The notes: a model not told the origin generated them from the letters alone. A DNA stretch of 13,713 nucleotides from Actinomycetes bacterium (GCA_023431405.1 JAEYVZ010000073.1:1-13713); one strand, 5' to 3'; shown: positions 7,997 to 12,396, counted from the stretch's first letter. Program-made: numbers and translations.

Positions 7997-8049
7997 ACGG
8001 CGAAACGCGTTCCGTCACACGCGTTCACACAGCGACATACGCGCTCACA
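7997..8049 (+). promoter_or_regulatory. Repeat-rich divergent control region (rhodanese | flavin reductase)
   Basis: The 140-bp divergent gap holds ACGGCGAAACG (7997-8007), an exact match to the minus strand at 7050-7040. It runs into ACGCGTTC (8005-8012), repeated at 8019-8026 and, with one change, as ACGCGCTC at 8039-8046. The last two copies continue identically into ACA and are 20 bp apart, as in the region at 7021-7050. AACGCGTT (8004-8011) is palindromic. This density of repeats suggests binding of one or more regulators. No obvious -35/-10 pair for the rhodanese is visible. Confidence 0.45.
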
Positions 8050-8077
8050 GACGGGCCGAGCCCTGTCGGAACGGAGT

Positions 8078-8083
8078 TAGCGT
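8078..8083 (+). promoter_or_regulatory. -10 box of the flavin reductase (leaderless type)
   Basis: TAGCGT ends 6 nt before the ATG at 8090, the spacing expected when transcription starts at the start codon. The same nonamer TAGCGTCGA precedes the alarmone synthetase gene. No good -35 is seen. Confidence 0.45.
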
Positions 8084-8089
8084 CGATGC

Positions 8090-8710
8090 ATGGCCACGTC
8101 ATCCCCCGCCTCCAGCGAGCCGTCGCCCGTCGCGGCGATCCCGGCGCCGTCGATCCCGGCACCGTCGATCGAGGGCACAGACCACCGTTTCTCGACGTCG
8201 CTGACGCCGGAGGAGTTCAAGGCGCTCTTCCGAGGACACCCCGGCGGGGTCGCGGTCATCACCGCCGACGCGGGCGAGGGGCCGGTCGCCCTCACGGCCA
8301 CGTCGGTCTCGTCGGTGAGCGCCGAACCGCCGCTGCTCATCTTCTCGATCTCCGCGCTCTCCTCGGCATCCGACGTGCTCTCCCGCGCCGACACGGTCGT
8401 CGTGCACCTGCTCGATGCCCACGATCTCGAGCTCGCCCAGCTCGGAGCGACGAGCGGCGTCGACCGCTTCGCCGACCCGCAGCGCTGGTCTCGCCTGGTG
8501 ACGGGAGAGCCGGTGTACCACGACGTGCGCGCGTGGGTGCGCTGCGCCGTGATCGGCCGCATGGATGCCGGCGCCTCCACCGTCATCGCCGCCCACGCGC
8601 TGCAGTCGCGCCTCGAACGCGACGTCGAGCCGGGCGCTTCGGGCGACGCGCTGGTCTACCACAACCGCACGTGGCACCGCCTGAGCGACCAGAGCCGCAT
8701 CCGCGTGTGA
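8090..8710 (+). CDS. Flavin reductase-like FMN-binding protein
   Basis: This 206-aa protein most likely reduces FMN with NAD(P)H and passes FMNH2 to a monooxygenase; the one at 6952-5582 is the obvious partner. The flavin reductase-like domain spans about 38-200: the hallmark HPGGVAVITAD (50-60), ALTATSVSSVSAEPPLLIFSI (67-87) with the SvS..PPL flavin-binding stretch, VVVHLLDAHDLELAQL (103-118), RF and W around 126-133, and the C-terminal DALVYHNRTWHRL (186-198). The first 35 residues are an Ala/Pro/Ser tail not found in the core family, including IPAPS twice, encoded by a 15-bp tandem repeat (8136-8165). The upstream TAGCGT suggests a leaderless mRNA. It is transcribed away from the sulfur cluster but from the same control region. 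Confidence 0.88.
   Translation: MATSSPASSEPSPVAAIPAPSIPAPSIEGTDHRFSTSLTPEEFKALFRGHPGGVAVITADAGEGPVALTATSVSSVSAEPPLLIFSISALSSASDVLSRADTVVVHLLDAHDLELAQLGATSGVDRFADPQRWSRLVTGEPVYHDVRAWVRCAVIGRMDAGASTVIAAHALQSRLERDVEPGASGDALVYHNRTWHRLSDQSRIRV
8136..8165 (+). repeat. 15-bp tandem repeat inside the flavin reductase gene
   Basis: CGATCCCGGCGCCGT (8136-8150) is followed directly by CGATCCCGGCACCGT (8151-8165), one base different, then a partial third copy CGATC. It keeps frame and encodes IPAPS twice in the disordered N-terminal tail, so copy number could vary between strains without harming the enzyme. Confidence 0.75.
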
Positions 8711-8729
8711 TCCTCGCTTCGCGTGGATC
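8709..8729 (+). terminator. Hairpin overlapping the flavin reductase stop codon
   Basis: GATCC (8709-8713) pairs with GGATC (8725-8729), and inside it CGC pairs with GCG around a TTC loop, separated from the outer stem by one T-T mismatch. The stem starts within the TGA stop. There is no T tract, so termination is a guess from position and structure. Confidence 0.4.
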
Positions 8730-8760
8730 CGGCTTCCCGTGGTTGCGCTTCGCGTGATTC
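8715..8760. repeat. Three imperfect tandem copies of a 15-16 bp unit
   Basis: CGCTTCGCGTG occurs at 8715-8725 and exactly again at 8746-8756. Between them GGCTTCCCGTGG (8731-8742) is a degenerate middle copy. The array lies in the short gap between the flavin reductase and the alarmone synthetase. Confidence 0.6.
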
Positions 8761-8785
8761 ACAGCGACCGCTGAACCCACCGGGC

Positions 8786-8791
8786 TAGCGT
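8786..8791 (+). promoter_or_regulatory. -10 box of the alarmone synthetase (leaderless type)
   Basis: TAGCGT ends 7 nt before the ATG at 8799 and no Shine-Dalgarno sequence lies between. The nine bases TAGCGTCGA are identical to those before the flavin reductase. The -35 is not clear; TTCACA at 8758-8763 is too far (22 nt). Confidence 0.45.
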
Positions 8792-8798
8792 CGAGATC

Positions 8799-9611
8799 AT
8801 GCTCGCGAGTCCGGATCCGCTGCCCGTCCCGGCATCCCCGGAAGAGGTGTCGCGACCCGGCGCCGCTCCGCCCCCGCCGCACGTCGAGACACCGCCCGCC
8901 GGCATGACGGTCGCCCCCGGCACGACCGAGCTCACGGTGCGCACCGACGCGGGGCTGGCGACCTTCTCGCCGCAGGAGCTGCGAGCGCTCCGCGACGAGT
9001 TCCAGCGCTTCCTGGCCGAATACCAGTTCGGGATGCGGGAGGTGGAGACCAAGCTCGGCATCCTGCGGGAGGAGTTCCAGCTCCTCCATGACTACAACCC
9101 GATCGAGCACATCTCGAGCCGCGTGAAGACTCCCGACAGCCTCATCGACAAGGTGGTGCGCAAGGGCGTCGAACCGACGTTCGAGGCCATCCGCGCGCAG
9201 ATCACCGATGTGGCGGGTGTGCGCGTGACGACGAGCTTCACGAAAGACGCCTACCGGCTGTTCGATCTGCTCACCCAGCAGGACGACATCTCGGTGCGCG
9301 AGGTCAAGGACTACATCGCGGAGCCCAAAGAGAACGGGTACAAGAGCCTGCACGCCATCGTCGAGGTTCCCGTCTTCCTTTCCAGCGGGCGCGTCGACGT
9401 GGTCGTCGAAGTGCAGTTCCGCACGATCGCGATGGACTTCTGGGCGAGCCTCGAGCACAAGATCTACTACAAGTACGAGGGGGCGGTGCCCGACGGCCTG
9501 CTCAGCGAGCTGAAGGATGCCGCCGCCACCGCCGCCGACCTCGATGCCCGCATGGAACGCCTCCACGCGTCGCTGCACGGCGCCCGGCCCGGGCGCATCG
9601 TCGCCCTCTGA
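8799..9611 (+). CDS. Small alarmone synthetase (RelA/SpoT-type GTP pyrophosphokinase)
   Basis: This 270-aa protein makes (p)ppGpp by transferring pyrophosphate from ATP to GTP or GDP. Only the synthetase domain is present (about 85-230); there is no HD hydrolase domain and no TGS or ACT domain, so it is a small alarmone synthetase rather than the long bifunctional Rel. Motifs are HISSRVKTPDSLIDKVVRKG (104-123), ITDVAGVRV with the metal-binding Asp (D137), DYIAEPKENGYKSLHAIVE (171-189, the guanine-stacking Tyr at 181), and VEVQFRTIAMDFWASLEHKI (203-222, the catalytic Glu in the EVQ triplet). The first 50 residues are Pro/Ala-rich and likely disordered. An internal Met36 is possible, but the -10 spacing favours the start given. 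It converges on the stress dehydrogenase with 18 bp between stop codons. Confidence 0.93.
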   Translation: MLASPDPLPVPASPEEVSRPGAAPPPPHVETPPAGMTVAPGTTELTVRTDAGLATFSPQELRALRDEFQRFLAEYQFGMREVETKLGILREEFQLLHDYNPIEHISSRVKTPDSLIDKVVRKGVEPTFEAIRAQITDVAGVRVTTSFTKDAYRLFDLLTQQDDISVREVKDYIAEPKENGYKSLHAIVEVPVFLSSGRVDVVVEVQFRTIAMDFWASLEHKIYYKYEGAVPDGLLSELKDAAATAADLDARMERLHASLHGARPGRIVAL

Positions 9612-9635
9612 CTCTCGACCGGCTCGGAGTCAGAG
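9606..9635. terminator. Bidirectional terminator hairpin between convergent genes
   Basis: CTCTGACTC (9606-9614) and GAGTCAGAG (9627-9635) are perfect complements, a nine-pair stem with a 12-nt loop. The stem contains the stop codon of the synthetase (9609-9611) on one arm and that of the dehydrogenase (9632-9630) on the other. There is no clear T tract on either side. Confidence 0.6.
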
Positions 9636-10502
9636 CCCCTTCCCGCCGGTGACGGCGAGCACGGCACCCGACACGAACGACGCGTCTTCCGAGGCGAGGT
9701 ACACGTACGCCCCTGCCAGCTCGGCCGGCTGCCCGGCACGGCCCAGCGGAGTGTCCTTGCCGAAGGTGGCGAGACGCTCGGCATCCCAGCCCGTCGCCGG
9801 GATCAAGGGCGTCCAGATGGGTCCGGGAGCCACCGCGTTCACCCGGATGCCGCTCTCGCCGAGCTGCTCGGCGGCGGCCTTGACGAACGCCACCTGCGCG
9901 GCCTTGGTCATGGCGTAGTCGATGAGCCCCGGCGAAGGGTTGGACGCCTGGATCGACGAGGTCACGATGATCGACGACCCGGGCTTCAGGTGCGGGATGG
10001 CGGCACGCGCCGAGTAGAGCATGCCGTACAGGTTCGTCTGGAAGACGCGGTCGAACTCGGCCGTCTCCAGCGTCGCGATGCTCTCCCGGTCTTTCTGGTA
10101 GGCGGCGTTGAGCACGAGCACGTCGAGGCCGCCGAGCCGTTCGACCGCGCCCCGCACGATGTCGGTCGCGAAGCCTTCGTCGCGCACGTCGCCGGCGAAG
10201 CTCATACCGGTGCGCCCGGCCTCCTCGATGAGGGCGACGGTCTCGTCGGCGTCCTTCTGCTCCTCGGGGAGATGCGCGATGGCCACATCTGCACCCTCCC
10301 GCGCATAGGCGATGGCGACGGCGCGGCCGATGCCGGAGTCGCCGCCGGTGATGAGCGCCCGCTTCCCCGCGAGGCGGCCGGCTCCCCGATACGAGCCCTC
10401 GCCGTGGTCGGGGGTGGGAAGCGTCTCGTCGGTGAGGCCCGGCTGGTCCTGCTCCTGAGCGGGGAAGCCGTCGTCGTGGTGCTTGTCACGCGGATCGGTC
10501 AT
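9630..10502 (-). CDS. Short-chain dehydrogenase/reductase, general stress protein 39-like
   Basis: This 290-aa NAD(P)-dependent oxidoreductase has a Rossmann cofactor motif TGGDSGIG (52-59), Asp105 in SFAGDVRD for the adenine ring, VLNAAYQ (130-136) in place of the common NNAG, Asn157, and the catalytic triad Ser183, Tyr196 and Lys200 in YAMTK. PGPIWTPL (227-234) and GQPAELAGAYVYLAS (257-271) complete the fold. The 40-residue N-terminal extension with FPAQEQDQPGL before the core is characteristic of the stress-induced branch that includes Bacillus general stress protein 39; substrates there are poorly known. The ribosome site AGGAG lies at 10517-10513. The gene is divergent from the 125-aa protein and shares its motif-rich control region. 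Confidence 0.9.
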   Translation of the reverse strand: MTDPRDKHHDDGFPAQEQDQPGLTDETLPTPDHGEGSYRGAGRLAGKRALITGGDSGIGRAVAIAYAREGADVAIAHLPEEQKDADETVALIEEAGRTGMSFAGDVRDEGFATDIVRGAVERLGGLDVLVLNAAYQKDRESIATLETAEFDRVFQTNLYGMLYSARAAIPHLKPGSSIIVTSSIQASNPSPGLIDYAMTKAAQVAFVKAAAEQLGESGIRVNAVAPGPIWTPLIPATGWDAERLATFGKDTPLGRAGQPAELAGAYVYLASEDASFVSGAVLAVTGGKGL

Positions 10503-10585
10503 GCGTTCTGCTCTCCTCGGTGTCTCGTTCGGCTCGTCGCACGCGGGGGTCGCGCGCGCCCCCTGACGGTAAACACCGACCGACA

Positions 10586-10600
10586 CCCCCGAAGAGGGGG
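10586..10600. promoter_or_regulatory. CCCCC/GGGGG inverted repeat abutting a -35 box
   Basis: CCCCC (10586-10590), loop GAAGA, GGGGG (10596-10600) forms a five-pair stem (six with A10585-T10601) touching the TTGACA that follows. It lies between two divergent genes and belongs to the 18-bp motif shared with 11860-11877. It could be an operator. Confidence 0.4.
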
Positions 10601-10627
10601 TTGACAGCACCTCACCACGGCTAAAGT
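10601..10627 (+). promoter_or_regulatory. Promoter of the 125-aa protein gene
   Basis: A consensus TTGACA (10601-10606) is followed by a short 15-nt spacer and TAAAGT (10622-10627). The GTG start at 10635 is 7 nt further on, so the transcript is probably leaderless. The spacer is 2 nt shorter than ideal, so an activator or special sigma factor may be needed. Confidence 0.6.
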
Positions 10628-10634
10628 TTGGTCT

Positions 10635-11012
10635 GTGGGCACTATCTACTACGGCGGGTCGGCGACACCGATCCACATCGACGACCGCGCTCTGGCGCAC
10701 CTGAAGGTGGTCGTGGCCACCAAGCTCCGCCGGGGAGAGAGCTTCACCGTGTCGTGGCGGCACCCCGACGATGAACCCCGCGGCCGCAGCACGATCTGGC
10801 TCCACCCCTCGATCCCGCTCCGGTTCGTGTTCGACGATCCGGAGACCCCTGATCTCAGCCGCGAATGGCTGGAGGAGCTGTCGCAGACCGCCAACTCGTC
10901 AGGCGGCATCATGCTCGTGGCCGAGCACATCGACACGGGACCCATCGACGTCGCCGACAACGCGCCGCAGGTCGTGGAGGTCACCGACGCGAGCGACGCC
11001 CCGGCATCCTGA
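10635..11012 (+). CDS. Small conserved WLHP-motif protein, unknown function (copy 1)
   Basis: This 125-aa soluble protein has no signal peptide or membrane segment. It aligns with the convergent gene at 11377-11051 in three blocks: DDRALAHLKVVVATKLRRGESF (within 16-37), STIWLHPSIPLRFVF (52-66) and REWLEELSQTANSSGG (76-91). From memory, proteins of this type are widespread in Microbacteriaceae as uncharacterised proteins; some are automatically labelled ATP-dependent DNA ligase. No ligase motif such as KxDG is visible here, so I do not accept that name. The acidic C-terminal tail (100-125) is absent from the paralogue. The GTG start fits the leaderless promoter. It is divergent from the stress dehydrogenase. 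Confidence 0.82.
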   Translation: MGTIYYGGSATPIHIDDRALAHLKVVVATKLRRGESFTVSWRHPDDEPRGRSTIWLHPSIPLRFVFDDPETPDLSREWLEELSQTANSSGGIMLVAEHIDTGPIDVADNAPQVVEVTDASDAPAS

Positions 11013-11053
11013 GCGGCGCCGCGCGCGCCGCACCGCGCGGGCGGCGAGGCTCA
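11010..11053. terminator. GC-rich bidirectional terminator between the paralogues
   Basis: TGAGC (11010-11014) pairs with GCTCA (11049-11053); inside, GGCGCCGCGCG can pair imperfectly with the CGCGCGGGCGGC side. As at 9606-9635, the outer arms are made from the two stop codons of convergent genes (TGA at 11010 and, on the minus strand, TGA at 11053). No T tract. Confidence 0.45.
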
Positions 11054-11377
11054 GTCGGCGGTGGCGTCGCTGCCGCTCGACTCCGCAGGCTCCGGCACGA
11101 TGTACAGGCCGTTGGTGGAGTTGGCCGTGAAGGTGAGGGCTTCCAGCCACGCTCGGTTGAGGCTCGGCTGACGGCTGCCGAAGTACTTGTACACGAGCGA
11201 TGCCGACGGGTGCAGCCACACCGACGTGCGGCCGTCTCCGAGGCTCGGGTCTTCGCGCCACGTGAAGTGGAAGGCTTCGCCGCGGCGAAGCTTCTGACCG
11301 ATGACCACCTGAACGTGCGCGAGCACGCGGTCGTCGAAATCGACCGTGACGGTGCCCTCGTAGATGAACTTGCCCAC
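11051..11377 (-). CDS. Small conserved WLHP-motif protein, unknown function (copy 2)
   Basis: This 108-aa soluble protein begins MGKFIYEGTVTVDFDDRVLA and carries HVQVVIGQKLRRGEAFHFTW (21-40), SLGDGRTSVWLHPSASLVYK (45-64) and RAWLEALTFTANSTNGLYIV (75-94). It is a paralogue of the 125-aa protein, with which it converges 38 bp apart. The GTG start at 11377 is chosen because GGAGG (11387-11383) lies 5 nt upstream and the first residues align with copy 1 (MGxxxYxG); an in-frame ATG at 11473 would add 32 unmatched residues. A 180-bp leader with two palindromes precedes it. Function is not known to me; a name as DNA ligase in databases would lack support from visible motifs. Confidence 0.82.
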   Translation of the reverse strand: MGKFIYEGTVTVDFDDRVLAHVQVVIGQKLRRGEAFHFTWREDPSLGDGRTSVWLHPSASLVYKYFGSRQPSLNRAWLEALTFTANSTNGLYIVPEPAESSGSDATAD

Positions 11378-11474
11378 TCGGCCCTCCGGGTAATCGGTGC
11401 GGGTTTCCCCTGACGCGTGCGCTCTCCCACGCACAAGCTGGTGGTGGTGCACGCAACGCTGCGCATTCCGCACG

Positions 11475-11488
11475 GACGCGATCGCGTC
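11475..11488. promoter_or_regulatory. Perfect 14-bp palindrome upstream of copy 2
   Basis: GACGCGATCGCGTC is a perfect palindrome. On the minus strand it lies just after an AT-rich TAATAA (11503-11498), the only -10-like sequence in this leader, so it would overlap the first transcribed bases, a classic repressor site. No convincing -35 is seen. Confidence 0.4.
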
Positions 11489-11517
11489 ACACCGACGTTA
11501 TTACAGTTCGACGCGGT

Positions 11518-11532
11518 CGTTCGCACCGAACG
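11518..11532. promoter_or_regulatory. 15-bp inverted repeat CGTTCG-CAC-CGAACG
   Basis: Six-base arms with a 3-nt spacer are perfectly complementary. The repeat lies near the -35 position for the TAATAA at 11503-11498 on the minus strand. With the palindrome at 11475-11488 it brackets the possible promoter of copy 2. Confidence 0.35.
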
Positions 11533-11557
11533 CGCGCGGACCGACCCTGTGGCCTCG

Positions 11558-11830
11558 TCAGCGCAGCGCGTCGGCGCGCCGCGCGATCTCGGCGCACGCG
11601 TCGTCCGCTCCCGGCAGGTGGGGCGGGAGCACATCCGCATCCACCACGGCGACGACCGTGGCAGGGGTCAGCAGAAGGGAGCAGCGAGAGATCTCGCCGT
11701 CGTGGAGGGTGGGAAAGGTGACGACATCCGAACGAGCGGCGCCGTAGAGCTGCCACGCGTAATCGATCACCGCATCGGCGATCGCATCCGTCGTGAGAAG
11801 CCGGTGCCCATCGATCAGAATGTCCTTCAT
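11558..11830 (-). CDS. Hypothetical 90-aa protein
   Basis: This small acidic protein begins MKDILIDGHRLLTTDAIADA, with a central hydrophobic strand SLLLTPATVVAVVDADVLPP (51-70) and a helical C-terminus. I see no signal peptide, membrane helix, metal motif or nucleic-acid-binding motif, and do not recognise a family. The start ATG at 11830 has a short GGAG 3 nt upstream; the next upstream in-frame starts would extend into sequence without coding character. Support for it being real comes from protein-like composition, placement in an otherwise empty 400-bp stretch, and the 18-bp motif upstream that is shared with the stress dehydrogenase region. It is divergent from the 52-aa membrane peptide. 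Confidence 0.65.
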   Translation of the reverse strand: MKDILIDGHRLLTTDAIADAVIDYAWQLYGAARSDVVTFPTLHDGEISRCSLLLTPATVVAVVDADVLPPHLPGADDACAEIARRADALR

Positions 11831-11859
11831 GCGCTCCAGTACAGCGAGCGACGCGCTCT

Positions 11860-11877
11860 CCGAGTAGGGGGTTGACA
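11860..11877. promoter_or_regulatory. Shared motif ending in GGGGGTTGACA, upstream of the 90-aa gene
   Basis: CCGAGTAGGGGGTTGACA matches 10589-10606 at 16 of 18 bases. On the plus strand TTGACA (11872-11877) could be a -35 with GTATCC (11895-11900) as -10 at 17 nt. On the minus strand it reads TGTCAACCCCCT ahead of the 90-aa gene. Both roles are possible in a divergent region. Confidence 0.5.
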
Positions 11878-11977
11878 CTCGTCTGCCGACGGTCGTATCC
11901 CTGGGACACGGACCTCCCTCGCGCGGCGCGTCCGACGACCCGCCGGCGGATGGCGCCCTGCCTCGGAGTCGCTCAGG

Positions 11978-12016
11978 CGATTGCCAGAATCGATTGCCGG
12001 TTGTCAACCCTGTTGA
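11978..12016 (+). promoter_or_regulatory. Cluster of palindromes upstream of the 52-aa gene
   Basis: CGATTGCC occurs at 11978-11985 and 11991-11998; AATCGATT (11988-11995) is palindromic. GGTTGTCAACC (11999-12009) is a perfect inverted repeat, and TCAAC-CCT-GTTGA (12004-12016) is a second one sharing the CAAC half. TGTCAACCCT (12002-12011) resembles the TGTCAACCCCCT found upstream of two minus-strand genes. The dense symmetry suggests an operator about 35-70 bp before the start codon. Confidence 0.45.
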
Positions 12017-12033
12017 GCGATCTGCTCGGTGGG

Positions 12034-12047
12034 AGGACCATCGTCCT
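12034..12047 (+). promoter_or_regulatory. Hairpin over the ribosome site of the 52-aa gene
   Basis: AGGAC (12034-12038), loop CATC, GTCCT (12043-12047) is a perfect five-pair hairpin that ends directly before the ATG and takes up most of the ribosome site GGAGGA (12032-12037). It could limit translation until melted or remodelled. Confidence 0.4.
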
Positions 12048-12206
12048 ATGACCACTCTCGCTCTGATCCTTCTCATCGCCGGTATCGCTCTGCTCCTCGT
12101 GGGCGTCTTCGTCTCGGCGGCGAAGTTCCTCATCTGGGTGGGCCTGGTGATCGTGATCGTCGCGGTCATCGCCTGGCTCATGCGGATGATCCGCCGAAAC
12201 GCCTGA
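12048..12206 (+). CDS. 52-aa hydrophobic membrane peptide
   Basis: This peptide begins MTTLALILLIAGIALLLVGV and consists of two hydrophobic helices (about 3-20 and 25-44), broken by the short polar turn VSAAK (20-24), and ends in the basic tail MRMIRRNA. That pattern predicts a small integral membrane protein with its C-terminus in the cytoplasm by the positive-inside rule. I do not recognise a named family; similar small hydrophobic proteins are common in Microbacteriaceae and are sometimes stress-induced. The ATG at 12048 is chosen over one at 11994 because GGAGGA (12032-12037) precedes it and the extra 18 residues would be charged and run through the palindrome cluster. A strong inverted repeat follows 27 bp after the stop. 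Confidence 0.75.
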   Translation: MTTLALILLIAGIALLLVGVFVSAAKFLIWVGLVIVIVAVIAWLMRMIRRNA

Positions 12207-12233
12207 CGCTCCCCACGAGCACCAGACCTCGCG

Positions 12234-12284
12234 CAGCGCGGTTCGCGCCTGACACGCACGGTTGTCGAGTTGCGAACCGCGCTG
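12234..12284 (+). terminator. 13-bp perfect inverted repeat after the 52-aa gene
   Basis: CAGCGCGGTTCGC (12234-12246) and GCGAACCGCGCTG (12272-12284) are perfectly complementary, followed by TTTCC. The 25-nt loop contains a smaller GACA/TGTC pairing. Position and the short T run fit a factor-independent terminator, though the loop is long and the T tract weak. Confidence 0.5.
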
Positions 12285-12368
12285 TTTCCATGCCGTTACG
12301 GCGATCCGGACGATCTGTCAGGGTCGCGGGGATGCCGGGCTGATTCGTCCGGCGCGCCCCCGCGATGA

Positions 12369-12396
12369 TTGCGCCCCCAGATTCCGCACGTATTGA
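12369..12396 (+). promoter_or_regulatory. Candidate promoter of the PotA-type ATPase
   Basis: TTGCGC (12369-12374), a 16-nt spacer and TATTGA (12391-12396) form a moderate promoter, with transcription expected to start near 12403. That start lies downstream of the ATG at 12397, and leaves a leader of about 38 nt before the GTG at 12442. Confidence 0.4.

Noticed and set aside
8136..8165. CRISPR-like array
   Set aside because: The repeat is only 15 bp, directly tandem with no spacers, and in frame within a gene. No other array-like pattern was found in the window.
291..8710. Identification as a sulfonate (ssu/tau) or nickel (nik) uptake operon
   Set aside because: The permeases and ATPases are of the peptide/nickel family, not the sulfonate family. 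Nickel uptake is not supported either, since a monooxygenase rather than a nickel enzyme is the partner; the NikD-like LSGGMLQRV is not diagnostic.
8583..9578. Minus-strand open frame opposite the alarmone synthetase
   Set aside because: Repetitive Arg/Gly/Val/Asp-rich translation without any motif, mirroring a clearly conserved synthetase gene.
10635..11377. ATP-dependent DNA ligase as the function of the two small paralogues
   Set aside because: At 108-125 residues they are far shorter than a ligase and show no KxDG adenylation motif.
11471..11532. SOS box (LexA site) in the copy 2 leader
   Set aside because: The half sites are in the order CGTTCG then CGAACG with a 3-nt spacer; the actinobacterial LexA site has the arms the other way round (CGAAC, 4-nt spacer, GTTCG).
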